From Desulfovibrio litoralis DSM 11393 (lineage in GTDB: Bacteria > Desulfobacterota > Desulfovibrionia > Desulfovibrionales > Desulfovibrionaceae): a stretch of DNA of 64,000 nt. Shown here piece by piece: positions 17,371 to 25,000 of this stretch. The notes below the pieces were generated by a model. That model ran no database searches, was not told where the DNA came from, and saw nothing but the letters and a program-made list of their open reading frames with translations. Where the stretch lies: positions 420,851 to 484,850 of the forward strand of contig NZ_FRDI01000002.1 of NCBI RefSeq assembly GCF_900143255.1, written 5' to 3'. How positions within the stretch are numbered: position 1 is the stretch's first letter; every line of letters begins with the position of its first letter. A program made the translations under genes and the position numbers.

Positions 17371-17397
17371 TACAAAAACAAAATAATAAATATTTAA

Positions 17398-17429
17398 AAG
17401 GGTTGTGTTTAACGCACAACTCTTTTTTA
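17398..17429 (+). terminator. Rho-independent terminator after asnA
   Basis: Ten-base stem AAGGGTTGTG / CACAACTCTT with a 7-base loop (TTTAACG), followed by TTTT. The identical stem and loop recur at 18534-18560 after the next gene. Confidence 0.85.
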
Positions 17430-17487
17430 TTGCAGTAGTGGTGAGTGTTAATATTTTTAATCCACAATATACAATTGATATATATTC

Positions 17488-17516
17488 TTGACAGTCTCAC
17501 ATATGAGCCTTATTTA
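17488..17516 (+). promoter_or_regulatory. Sigma-70-type promoter of the lipoprotein gene
   Basis: TTGACA (17488-17493), 17-base spacer, TATTTA (17511-17516), about 30 bases upstream of the lipoprotein ATG. Confidence 0.6.
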
Positions 17517-17547
17517 CTCCGAAGTTAATTAAATTTATGGAGACTTT

Positions 17548-18486
17548 ATGTTATTTAAAAATGTTTTTCCTTGTATAGTTATAGGCGTTTTACTGCTTTC
17601 TGGTTGTGATAGTTCTAAAGATAACACAACCAGTAACAGTAATAGTGTGCCCCAAGCACCAAAACAACAAAACTCAGACCAAAAATATAGTTTGTTTGTT
17701 AAAGCATTTAATTTGTCAAATGGTAATTTTCCTCTGTTTGACAGCTTTAATAAATTTATGGCAAATGATTTTGAGAAGAAAGATCTCTACAATATTGATT
17801 ATTTAAACAATCAATATATTATTGACGATTCTCTTAAGAAATTAAAAGAGGCAATAGCGATTAAAGACTCTTCGCCTGAATTAACAGAGTTAACAGAGGT
17901 GGCACAAAAATATATTGTTGCCTTAGAAGCTTTTAAACCTATTGATAACACAATGAAACAATATGTGGAAACAAAAGCTTATTTAAATGACTCTGTTGCG
18001 GATAGAAAAGCAAAAGCTAATCCGTATATTGCTGGATATAAAGAGGTCTTACAAGCGAATCATGATTTTTATAATGCAATTAATAAGGTAGACTTCGAGA
18101 AGAGCAAAGTTGCATATGAGTCAGCTCCAGATAAATCTATTGAAAAAGCTATCACTGGTCTGGTTTGGCATGGTAAACAATCGAATATTGCTTTTGAAAA
18201 GATTATCTCTTTGCCAAAAGTGGATCAAAATGATTATACAGAATTAACTTCAATTATCACTAATCTTGAGGGTGATATTGCTACCTTGAATGCGATTCCA
18301 CATACTGGTTGTGAGAGCATACCGAGTGCCGCGAATCACTACATTGGTAATTTGAGAAGCTTTATGAAAAATGCTTCTGATAATCCAAATAAAGCACCAG
18401 CTGAATCTGGCTGGGTGAATGCTGTTGGAGATGGATATAATGCGATGATTGATTTTATTAATAACCAGCAATGCCAAGCTAAATAA
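17548..18486 (+). CDS. Lipoprotein, YiiG/DUF3829-like
   Basis: 312 residues with a lipoprotein signal peptide and lipobox LLSGC (Cys20), then a serine/asparagine-rich tether. The mature domain is largely helical and contains two C-terminal cysteines (HTGCESIP and NNQQCQAK). The overall pattern (NEYNAYIxAFN-like start, DNTMKQYVETKAYLND, the conserved lysine-rich middle) matches the YiiG/DUF3829 family of envelope lipoproteins, whose function is unknown. GGAG lies eight bases before the ATG. It has its own promoter and its own terminator, so it is a monocistronic unit inserted between asnA and the convergent transpeptidase gene. Confidence 0.75.
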   Translation: MLFKNVFPCIVIGVLLLSGCDSSKDNTTSNSNSVPQAPKQQNSDQKYSLFVKAFNLSNGNFPLFDSFNKFMANDFEKKDLYNIDYLNNQYIIDDSLKKLKEAIAIKDSSPELTELTEVAQKYIVALEAFKPIDNTMKQYVETKAYLNDSVADRKAKANPYIAGYKEVLQANHDFYNAINKVDFEKSKVAYESAPDKSIEKAITGLVWHGKQSNIAFEKIISLPKVDQNDYTELTSIITNLEGDIATLNAIPHTGCESIPSAANHYIGNLRSFMKNASDNPNKAPAESGWVNAVGDGYNAMIDFINNQQCQAK

Positions 18487-18533
18487 TGTTATTTAGGAGA
18501 GTTGTATGGTTTAGACTCTTAATTGAATTTAAT

Positions 18534-18567
18534 AAGGGTTGTGTTTAACGCACAACTCTTTTTTTGT
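18534..18567 (+). terminator. Rho-independent terminator after the lipoprotein gene
   Basis: AAGGGTTGTG (18534-18543), loop TTTAACG, CACAACTCTT (18551-18560) and seven T. Stem and loop are identical to the asnA terminator 1.1 kb upstream. Confidence 0.85.
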
Positions 18568-18601
18568 AATGAATTTTTAAGCGAATATTCGCAAGATATT
18601 T

Positions 18602-19207
18602 TTAAGGTAAAATTTCTATGGGAATACCAATTGGCGTGCGTGCATAAAGTTCATCAATCTCATCGTTGGTAACGGCAATACAACCGTAAGTCCAATCATA
18701 TTCCCGATGGAGAGAACCAAGATAAGCAAATTCCGGAGCTAAACCGTGTATTTTAATATCACCACCGGGGCTTTTCCCTTTGTTTCGGGCAAATTTACGA
18801 TCTTTGTCGTTGGGATAAGAAACTCCGAGGTTTTTATAAAAAGCACTGTTTGGGTTTTTCCCGTCAATAGTGTAAATTCCTTCCGGTGTTTTCATATCTC
18901 CTTGAAATTGTTTATGTCCAACAGGATTTGCACCCAAGGCAATAGAGTAAATACGCACGACTTTTCCCTTACTGTAAGCAGTTAAAAGGCGTTTTTTCTT
19001 TTCAACCACTAAACGGTCAAAGATCGTTTTTGCAGTTAACGCTCCGCTTGGATATTCTTTTTGATTATTATCCATAGAAACGGCAGGCGGAACAAAGGCA
19101 ATAAGAGTATAAAAATAGTATATACCAAAGATTATACTCGCTAATATACAGAATATAAATAGCGAAGGAAATGAACGTTTCTTTTTGGGATAGTGTTGTA
19201 AGCCCAT
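18602..19207 (-). CDS. L,D-transpeptidase (YkuD family)
   Basis: 201 residues. One N-terminal membrane anchor lies at about residues 14-36 (SLFIFCILASIIFGIYYFYT), followed by a periplasmic YkuD domain with the catalytic signature IHG...YGCIAV (histidine about 153, cysteine about 176). Conserved features such as GANPVGHKQFQGDMKTPEG precede it. The family cross-links peptidoglycan through 3-3 bonds or attaches proteins to it; which of these applies is not readable. The start at 19207 has a modest GAGATT. It converges on the lipoprotein gene across a shared terminator region. Confidence 0.9.
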   Translation of the reverse strand: MGLQHYPKKKRSFPSLFIFCILASIIFGIYYFYTLIAFVPPAVSMDNNQKEYPSGALTAKTIFDRLVVEKKKRLLTAYSKGKVVRIYSIALGANPVGHKQFQGDMKTPEGIYTIDGKNPNSAFYKNLGVSYPNDKDRKFARNKGKSPGGDIKIHGLAPEFAYLGSLHREYDWTYGCIAVTNDEIDELYARTPIGIPIEILP

Positions 19208-19311
19208 AATAATCTCAAAATACTCTCAATAAATAAAATTAGATAGAATGTATTAGTGATATATCTTTGTTTTAATACAGTCAGTTGCGATGAATCTATT
19301 TTTTTATAATT

Positions 19312-20187
19312 TTATATTTTTTTATACAGCGATAAAAAGTTTGGAGGCCCGGCACCAATTCCCGGCGTAAAAGAAGTTTTAAGACTCTGATATAAATATG
19401 CTTGTGCCTCTTGGACGGCTTCAATAAGCTCAAAGCCAAACGCGAGTTTTGTGGCGATTGCTGCTGATAAAGTACAGCCAGTACCATGATTATTTTTTGT
19501 TTCTACTTTGGGCATTGGCAAGGGAATTAATTCTTTTGTTTCGCCAAGATAAAGCCAATCAATATAATAATCATTCGTTGTGGTTAAAGCATTCTGTAAA
19601 AATTCAGGCATGGTTTTTAGCTGGTTGGCAACAGGCTTTGAGCTTGTTTCCATGTGTCCGCCTTTAATCAGAACATTTTTTGCCCCAAGCTTGTTTAATC
19701 TTTGTGCGGCTTTTAAAATATCTTCTTGAGTGTTAATTTTTATACCGGTCAAACATTCGGCTTCAGGACAATTGGGCGTTAAAAGGTCTGATAGTGGCAA
19801 TAAATATTCTTTCAAAGTGGCGATTGCTTCATCTTCCAAGAGCTTATATCCGCTTTGGCTAACACAAACAGGGTCAACAACCAGAGGAAAAGTTTTATCT
19901 TTTAAATCACTTGATAAGGCTTTAATGATTTCAGAATTAAACAGCATTCCTGTTTTAGCCGCAGAGATATTAAAACCTTCTCTGATCGTGCTTAGCTGTA
20001 AGCTTGTAAACTTGGCAGGCGGGGCGAAAATTCCGTTGACTCCCGCTCCATGTTGAGCGGTTAAAGCGGTTATAACACTTACGCCAAAAGCCCCTAAACA
20101 GGTAATAGTTTTTAAATCTGCTTGAATGCCTGCTCCCCCACCAGAGTCAGAACCGGCAATAGTAAGAACGTTAGGGTGGTTATTCAT
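19312..20187 (-). CDS. thiD: Hydroxymethylpyrimidine/phosphomethylpyrimidine kinase
   Basis: 291 residues of the ribokinase fold. The N-terminal GSDSGGGAGIQADLKT substrate loop, the DPVCVSQSG segment and the C-terminal ATP/anion-hole motif NNHGTGCTLSAAIAT are all intact. It phosphorylates HMP and HMP-P for thiamine synthesis in the cytoplasm. Its ATG overlaps the thiE stop codon by one base (TAATG), so the two are translationally coupled. The middle (about residues 180-200, SSKPVANQLKTMPEF) is less conserved. Confidence 0.95.
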   Translation of the reverse strand: MNNHPNVLTIAGSDSGGGAGIQADLKTITCLGAFGVSVITALTAQHGAGVNGIFAPPAKFTSLQLSTIREGFNISAAKTGMLFNSEIIKALSSDLKDKTFPLVVDPVCVSQSGYKLLEDEAIATLKEYLLPLSDLLTPNCPEAECLTGIKINTQEDILKAAQRLNKLGAKNVLIKGGHMETSSKPVANQLKTMPEFLQNALTTTNDYYIDWLYLGETKELIPLPMPKVETKNNHGTGCTLSAAIATKLAFGFELIEAVQEAQAYLYQSLKTSFTPGIGAGPPNFLSLYKKI

Positions 20188-20840
20188 TATTTTTTAGAAC
20201 CTTGAAATATTGTCCGAATTTCTTTTATTTGAGCAGGAATATCTTGAGCGGAAACAATTTCTGAGACTAAAGCACAACACTTGGCACCGTGTTTTATCAC
20301 TTCAGCCAAGTTATGTTTTTTTATTCCGCCAATAGCCACAAAAGGCACTGTGCAGTTTTGTACGACATATTCCAAGTATTCAAAACCAACAGCTTCACAA
20401 ACATCAACTTTGGTCTTAGTCGGAAAAATAGGTCCAACTCCTATATAATTTAATAACCCGTCTTTATATAGTTTTTCCGCCTCAAGGGCTTGTTTGGGAG
20501 AGTGAGTCGACAAGCCTATAATTTTAGTTTCGCCCAATAATTGACGAATAGCGGATACAGGCAGGTCTTCCTGTCCTATATGCACACCGTCAGCTTTGGA
20601 TAAAATTGCAATATCCACATGGTCATTAACGATAAAACAAGCCCCTGATTCTTTGCAAAGGCGACTTATTTCAAGGCATTCTTTGAGCATTTCGCCCATT
20701 TTTTTATATTTTTCACGATATTGTATTAATTTAACATCGGCTTTTAAAAGTTCTTTAACAACATCAATCGTGTTGCGGTTTAAAGAAAGTTTTGAATCTG
20801 TAATAGCATATATATCAGTATTTAAAACGTTTTTTATCAT
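20187..20840 (-). CDS. thiE: Thiamine-phosphate synthase
   Basis: 217 residues of the TIM-barrel ThiE family. QYREKYK binds diphosphate and FIVNDHVDIA, ADGVHIGQEDLP, GLSTHSPKQA, GVGPIFPTKTK and VAIGGI follow in the family order. It joins HMP-PP and thiazole phosphate. AAAGGC lies upstream of the ATG. thiE is first of the thiE-thiD pair and starts only 13 bases from the end of nadE, so all three probably share a transcript. No TPP riboswitch can fit upstream of it. Confidence 0.95.
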   Translation of the reverse strand: MIKNVLNTDIYAITDSKLSLNRNTIDVVKELLKADVKLIQYREKYKKMGEMLKECLEISRLCKESGACFIVNDHVDIAILSKADGVHIGQEDLPVSAIRQLLGETKIIGLSTHSPKQALEAEKLYKDGLLNYIGVGPIFPTKTKVDVCEAVGFEYLEYVVQNCTVPFVAIGGIKKHNLAEVIKHGAKCCALVSEIVSAQDIPAQIKEIRTIFQGSKK

Positions 20841-20852
20841 ATTTGCCTTTAG

Positions 20853-22643
20853 TTATAATTGATAATTGGCGAGTATAGGGCGTCGCCAGCCTCTTGAAAA
20901 AGAATTGTTTGTAATACGCAACACAGGTGGAAGCTGATAACGTTTAAATTCGGCTTGTTTTAAAAGAGTGAAGACGCTTTGAACAATATCGGGTTTAAAA
21001 CCTTTTTCGATAATACTGGCACTATCTAGTTTTTCTGCTAAATGTGCGGACAAAATAGAATCTAAAACAGGATAAGGCGGTAGGCTGTCAACATCTTGTT
21101 GCCCATAACTTAATTCAGCTGTTGGCGGTCTGTCAATAATAGTTTGCGGAATTGCTTTGTCCGGGTAAGTTTTGTTATACCAGTTAGCAATACGATAGAC
21201 TTCTGTTTTCAAAACATCGCCCAAAGGAGATAACGCACCGACTGTGTCGCCATACAAAGTGCAATATCCCATAGCTATCTCCGACTTGTTGCTACAACAT
21301 AAGACAAGCCCGTTAAACTGGTTGGAAAGAGTCATTAAAATACCGCCGCGAATTCTTGATTGCAGATTTTCTACCGTACGTTCTTGAAGCTCATTAGCCT
21401 CAGGGGCGTTAACCGGGTTTGGGGTATTCAACTCTGCTGTTAAGATTAGTTCTTTAAAGGAGTTTAAGGGGTCTTCTATTGGAATAGAAAGGAACTGAAT
21501 TCCAAGGGTTTGAGCCAATAATTTAGCGTCGCTTTGGGTTTCGGCAGAGTTGATAGAAGATGGCATTGTAACGCCGAGTACGTCAAGCGGGTTAAAGGCA
21601 TCTGCTGCCAGAGCCGCAATTACGGCAGAGTCAATTCCGCCTGAGATTCCGATAATAACTTTTGGAGAATGATGAGAGGGAATTATTCTGTTAATAAATT
21701 CTTTTAAGCCAAGACGCAACGCTCCCCAAATTTCAGGAATATCTTTTGTTGCTTCGTTCGATCTAAATACGACGTTATTTTTTACAGTTCCAACATTAGA
21801 ATTAAATCCGAGAAGGTCAAGAGATTGATTTGGGGAAGCTCCAAAAAAGCTTGGAACCGGTTCTTCTCTTTTTCCTACATTAACAATTTTTATATCTTGT
21901 TCAAAGGCGGCGGCTTCTCTTATAACCTTACCTTTACTGCTTATAAAGGCACTGCGTCCTCCAAAGATAAGACTGTCGCAGGTACCAAAGCTGTTTACAA
22001 ATAAAATCTGCGTTTTATAATAGTTAGCAAGCTCAGAAAGTTGGTTGCGATAAAATTCGCCTGATTGTTGAGTATAAGGAAGGGCGGCAATGTTTACAAT
22101 AGCGTCTACCCCATATTCAAGGCTTCTTCCAACTACGTCTAAACAGCCAACTCCATCTTCTGTACATTGGTGGTCTAAGCTATTTAATAAATCAGACCCG
22201 ACAACAACCATAAAGTTTATGCCGTTAATGCTGAAATGCCCGGGGGTTGTGCCGTGTTCAAAGTAACGTTGGTCTTCAAATATATCATCTAGAGGTAAAT
22301 GAATTTTACTTGTTAAAACGCTGATTTTTCCTTCGCTTAAGTATAAAGCCGCATTAAAGGCCGGCTTTCCTATTGGTAGGGTGTTAGCGAGCGGTGCTCC
22401 GATAACTAATGGTGGAGCAGAGGCAAGCTTGTTTGCAAGTTGATATAGTCTTTTTCTTGCTCTTTCTAAGAAAATAGGCATAGTCAAAAGATTTAAAGGG
22501 GAATATCCCGAAAGAAAAAGTTCAGGTGCGATACATAATTCGGCACCTTGTTCTTCTGCCTGTTTAACTGCTGTAAAAATTCTTTTCGTATTTGTGTCAA
22601 TATCACCGACTATAGATGACATTTGAAGCAGAGCTATTTTCAT
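20853..22643 (-). CDS. nadE: NAD+ synthetase, two-domain, with altered glutaminase site
   Basis: 596 residues from the ATG at 22643; an upstream TTG at 22655 would add four. The N-terminal nitrilase-type glutaminase domain spans about 1-270. The C-terminal synthetase domain has the PP-loop GISGGIDSAV (about 325) and conserved CSNKSEIAMGYCTLYGD. The synthetase half looks fully functional: deamido-NAD+ plus ammonia to NAD+. In the glutaminase half, the glutamate (APELF, about 41) and lysine (SKIHLP, about 113) of the Glu-Lys-Cys triad are present. Where the family has the nucleophile (ICED-L/W), this protein reads VGSDLL, so cysteine is replaced by glycine at about 149. The enzyme may therefore depend on free ammonia. 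Confidence 0.92.
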   Translation of the reverse strand: MKIALLQMSSIVGDIDTNTKRIFTAVKQAEEQGAELCIAPELFLSGYSPLNLLTMPIFLERARKRLYQLANKLASAPPLVIGAPLANTLPIGKPAFNAALYLSEGKISVLTSKIHLPLDDIFEDQRYFEHGTTPGHFSINGINFMVVVGSDLLNSLDHQCTEDGVGCLDVVGRSLEYGVDAIVNIAALPYTQQSGEFYRNQLSELANYYKTQILFVNSFGTCDSLIFGGRSAFISSKGKVIREAAAFEQDIKIVNVGKREEPVPSFFGASPNQSLDLLGFNSNVGTVKNNVVFRSNEATKDIPEIWGALRLGLKEFINRIIPSHHSPKVIIGISGGIDSAVIAALAADAFNPLDVLGVTMPSSINSAETQSDAKLLAQTLGIQFLSIPIEDPLNSFKELILTAELNTPNPVNAPEANELQERTVENLQSRIRGGILMTLSNQFNGLVLCCSNKSEIAMGYCTLYGDTVGALSPLGDVLKTEVYRIANWYNKTYPDKAIPQTIIDRPPTAELSYGQQDVDSLPPYPVLDSILSAHLAEKLDSASIIEKGFKPDIVQSVFTLLKQAEFKRYQLPPVLRITNNSFSRGWRRPILANYQL

Positions 22644-22732
22644 AGTAGTTACCAAGTAAGTTAAATTAAAGGGAAAGAAAATTTATCTTAAACACTTATA
22701 CTATTCTATATAAAAATATGTTTTTAGTAAAG

Positions 22733-22842
22733 TGAGACTATTGAAAAATAGCTTCAAAGTTACTTTTGTTAGGATTGCATTCTTAAAAACTGAAAATACC
22801 AATTTAAGACCATTGCAAAAATCTGTTTTGCAATGGTCTTGT
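22733..22842. repeat. Hairpin-ended intergenic repeat, copy 1
   Basis: Begins TGAGACTATTGAAAAATAGC and ends with a perfect 15-base stem, AAGACCATTGCAAAA / TTTTGCAATGGTCTT, with a 5-base loop (22806-22840). Both ends match the longer element at 48069-48250 and the partial one at 53354. It may also terminate transcription. Confidence 0.65.
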
Positions 22843-22866
22843 TGTAATCATCTTAAGTAATAAAAA

Positions 22867-22923
22867 CAAAACCGCAAAACTTTTATATCTCACAAGGGTA
22901 AATATAATGGTTTTACGGTTTTG
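22867..22923 (-). terminator. Terminator downstream of the qmoD-like gene
   Basis: On the minus strand, CAAAACCG-x-AAAAC pairs with GTTTT-x-CGGTTTTG (8+5 pairs around one mismatch) over a long loop, followed by TTTTTA. It lies 40 bases after the stop and would end the apr/qmo transcript. Confidence 0.65.
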
Positions 22924-22963
22924 TTGTTTATTTTGTCTGTGATTAAGTTTTGATTAATTTGTA

Positions 22964-23701
22964 TTAAAATCCAAAACCGTCATTATCAGAACCGGAGGCA
23001 CCGAAACCAAAAGTATCCGGAACTTCGTTAGCACTTTCTTCAGCTGCTTGCGGTTCGGCAACAGCGTCAGCTCCCGCAACCGCACCGGCCGCTCCGGCAA
23101 CGGCTAAAGCGCCGAGAGAAGCTTTAACTGCTTTAGTTACAATATCTTTTATTCCGCTTTCAAGACCTGTTTCATCAATTGCGACTTTTCCTTTAAATTG
23201 ATTTACATTGTCTTTAAGTTCAGCATTTTCTGTGGTTAATGTTTTTACTTTTGCTTCAAGTTGAGCCACTTTCTTTTCAAGCTCTTCCGCTTTTTTCTTA
23301 AACGGCTCTAAAGCTTTTAATTGTTTATTAAGCTCAAGTGTTGCTTCTTGTTCTGTTTCTGCGGTTTCTATTGCTTCTTCATATTGATTTAAAATAGCAA
23401 CAAAAGATTCCATATATTTAGCCGGAATAGGCTCAACAGAAATATTATCACCTAAAGTTCCTTTTTTGCTTTCACAAGCAGAAGACGGAGCTTCGCCAGA
23501 GCAACAACAAAGTTTCATTAAGTCTGTATTTAAGCTAAAAAGCCATGCTTTTGCCAGAGGAGTTACAAAACATTCTGCATCTTTATCCAGACTACGCCCG
23601 GATAAAAAAGAGAGCATTTCTGATACACCTGCATTGCTTTTTCCGGATAAGAGGTCATGCACGATCTCCATCTTGAAAACTCTGCGTCCTTCGTCAGACA
23701 T
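22964..23701 (-). CDS. QmoD-like conserved protein downstream of qmoC
   Basis: 245 residues from the ATG at 23701, which has a near-perfect AAGGAGG five bases upstream; a longer frame to 23752 lacks support. It has an N-terminal helical domain with a cysteine cluster LCCCSGEAPSSACE (residues 64-76). A long coiled coil runs from about 105 to 170, then an alanine/glycine-rich hydrophobic stretch (about 193-215), and the tail is acidic and ends in GFGF. The position directly after qmoC on the same strand matches the conserved hypothetical gene known as qmoD in Desulfovibrio; I base the name on position, not on a recognised motif. A role in Qmo-AprAB coupling or assembly is inference. No catalytic signature is seen. 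Confidence 0.65.
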   Translation of the reverse strand: MSDEGRRVFKMEIVHDLLSGKSNAGVSEMLSFLSGRSLDKDAECFVTPLAKAWLFSLNTDLMKLCCCSGEAPSSACESKKGTLGDNISVEPIPAKYMESFVAILNQYEEAIETAETEQEATLELNKQLKALEPFKKKAEELEKKVAQLEAKVKTLTTENAELKDNVNQFKGKVAIDETGLESGIKDIVTKAVKASLGALAVAGAAGAVAGADAVAEPQAAEESANEVPDTFGFGASGSDNDGFGF

Positions 23702-23827
23702 TTTTGCCTCCTTATTATCTGCGAAAACTTTATATTTCGTTTTAAAGTTCAAGTTAAAATATTAGGTGTTGTCTATTGGTTAATTTAATTTTTCTACTTA
23801 ATTTATTTGATTTATTAAGTGGTTAAA

Positions 23828-24988
23828 TTAACGCCTTCCGATAGAACGCACATAAGTTAAAGCCACTGTACGATAGACCAAATGCCCGAGTTTTGACCAA
23901 GGCAGATAGGCAATAAGCATGAATACGGCGATTAAATGTAAATAATAAACAGGGAAGGCAAGGTTTGGAATATTAGCCAAACGCAATATTTGAGATAATA
24001 CTCCGGTTATGCCTACTGCCCAAATAACATATAAAAGATACCAGTCATACCAATGAGATTGGGTTTTCTTTGGCTCTAAGGCTAAACGACGTTTAGTTAA
24101 AAGAGTTAAACCAATCAGCAGAAGAATAGTTCCAACATTGGCGAGAATTTTTATAGGATTAAACCATTCTAAAGGGGTATGAATAGAGATAGCAGGGATA
24201 ATATATCCACCCCAGTGCCCGACAGCAATAGTGCCGGTAACGATCATTAAAGCGATAAAACCATAAAACAGACTCATGTGTCCAAGTTTACGCTCGGATT
24301 TATCAGAGCCACAATCTTGGAATTTTTTATGAGTTGCTATTTCATCTTTGATAACGTCTATTAAATGATAAACCCAATGTTTTTGTTTTCCCAAAACCAA
24401 GGTTGTTCCTTCAGGTTTGAAAGATTTTATTAACTTTCGAGAACCGTTCCAAAAGGTAAAAGCAACAAAGAGGAAAACAGCACCAAAAATAGGATCTATG
24501 GTATAATTTCCATAAAAAATATTGCCATAAACAATTTTCCCGCTTGGGATCATTTGTCCACCGTGCCAAGCGTTAGCCATAATCTTCCAGACTATAAAGA
24601 ACAAAATAGCAGGGATAGCAATTAAAATAGGCAGATATACAGGTGAACTCAGCCATTTTCCGATTATACTCGGAGCTGAGAGTTTTTTGTATACCATATT
24701 TCTTACAGCCGAGATTAAATCGCTAGGGCTTGCACCTCTAGGACAGAGGTCAGAGCAGTTTCCACAGTTATGACAAAGCCATATATCAGGGTCGGTCATG
24801 AGCTTGTCTTTAAGTCCCCATTGTGCCCAAACCATTTCCTTTCTTGGATAAGGTTGAGAGTGAGGAGAGATAGGACAAGCCACACTACAGGTAGCACACT
24901 GGTAACATTTTTTGAGAGATTCTCCGCCGACTTCTTGAAGTTCTTTGATAAACTCTAAATCGGGTTTTATTTTAACTGGTTGAGTCAT
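23828..24988 (-). CDS. qmoC: Quinone-interacting membrane-bound oxidoreductase subunit QmoC
   Basis: 386 residues. The N-terminal ferredoxin-like domain has two cluster motifs, Cys28/31/34/38 (CYQCATCSVACP) and Cys72/75/78/82 (CHNCGNCSDLCP). About six membrane helices of the NarI-like cytochrome b type follow, with histidines suited to haem ligation (HMSLFYGF, HWGGYIIP, HLIAVFML). HdrC- and HdrE-like parts are fused, as is typical for QmoC. It exchanges electrons with menaquinol and passes them to QmoAB. It is third in qmoABC, 12 bases after qmoB, with the strong binding site TAGGAGA. Confidence 0.95.
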   Translation of the reverse strand: MTQPVKIKPDLEFIKELQEVGGESLKKCYQCATCSVACPISPHSQPYPRKEMVWAQWGLKDKLMTDPDIWLCHNCGNCSDLCPRGASPSDLISAVRNMVYKKLSAPSIIGKWLSSPVYLPILIAIPAILFFIVWKIMANAWHGGQMIPSGKIVYGNIFYGNYTIDPIFGAVFLFVAFTFWNGSRKLIKSFKPEGTTLVLGKQKHWVYHLIDVIKDEIATHKKFQDCGSDKSERKLGHMSLFYGFIALMIVTGTIAVGHWGGYIIPAISIHTPLEWFNPIKILANVGTILLLIGLTLLTKRRLALEPKKTQSHWYDWYLLYVIWAVGITGVLSQILRLANIPNLAFPVYYLHLIAVFMLIAYLPWSKLGHLVYRTVALTYVRSIGRR

Positions 24989-25000
24989 ATCAATCTCCTA

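Larger units (their letters stand above)
22644..22963. other. Intergenic region with two hairpin elements
   Basis: Gap between the qmoD-like stop and nadE. It holds the terminator at 22867-22923 and the repeat element at 22733-22842; the remainder is AT-rich leader of nadE. Confidence 0.6.

Noticed and set aside
20840..20853. TPP riboswitch upstream of thiE
   Set aside because: Only 13 bases separate thiE from nadE, so there is no room. None was seen upstream of nadE either.
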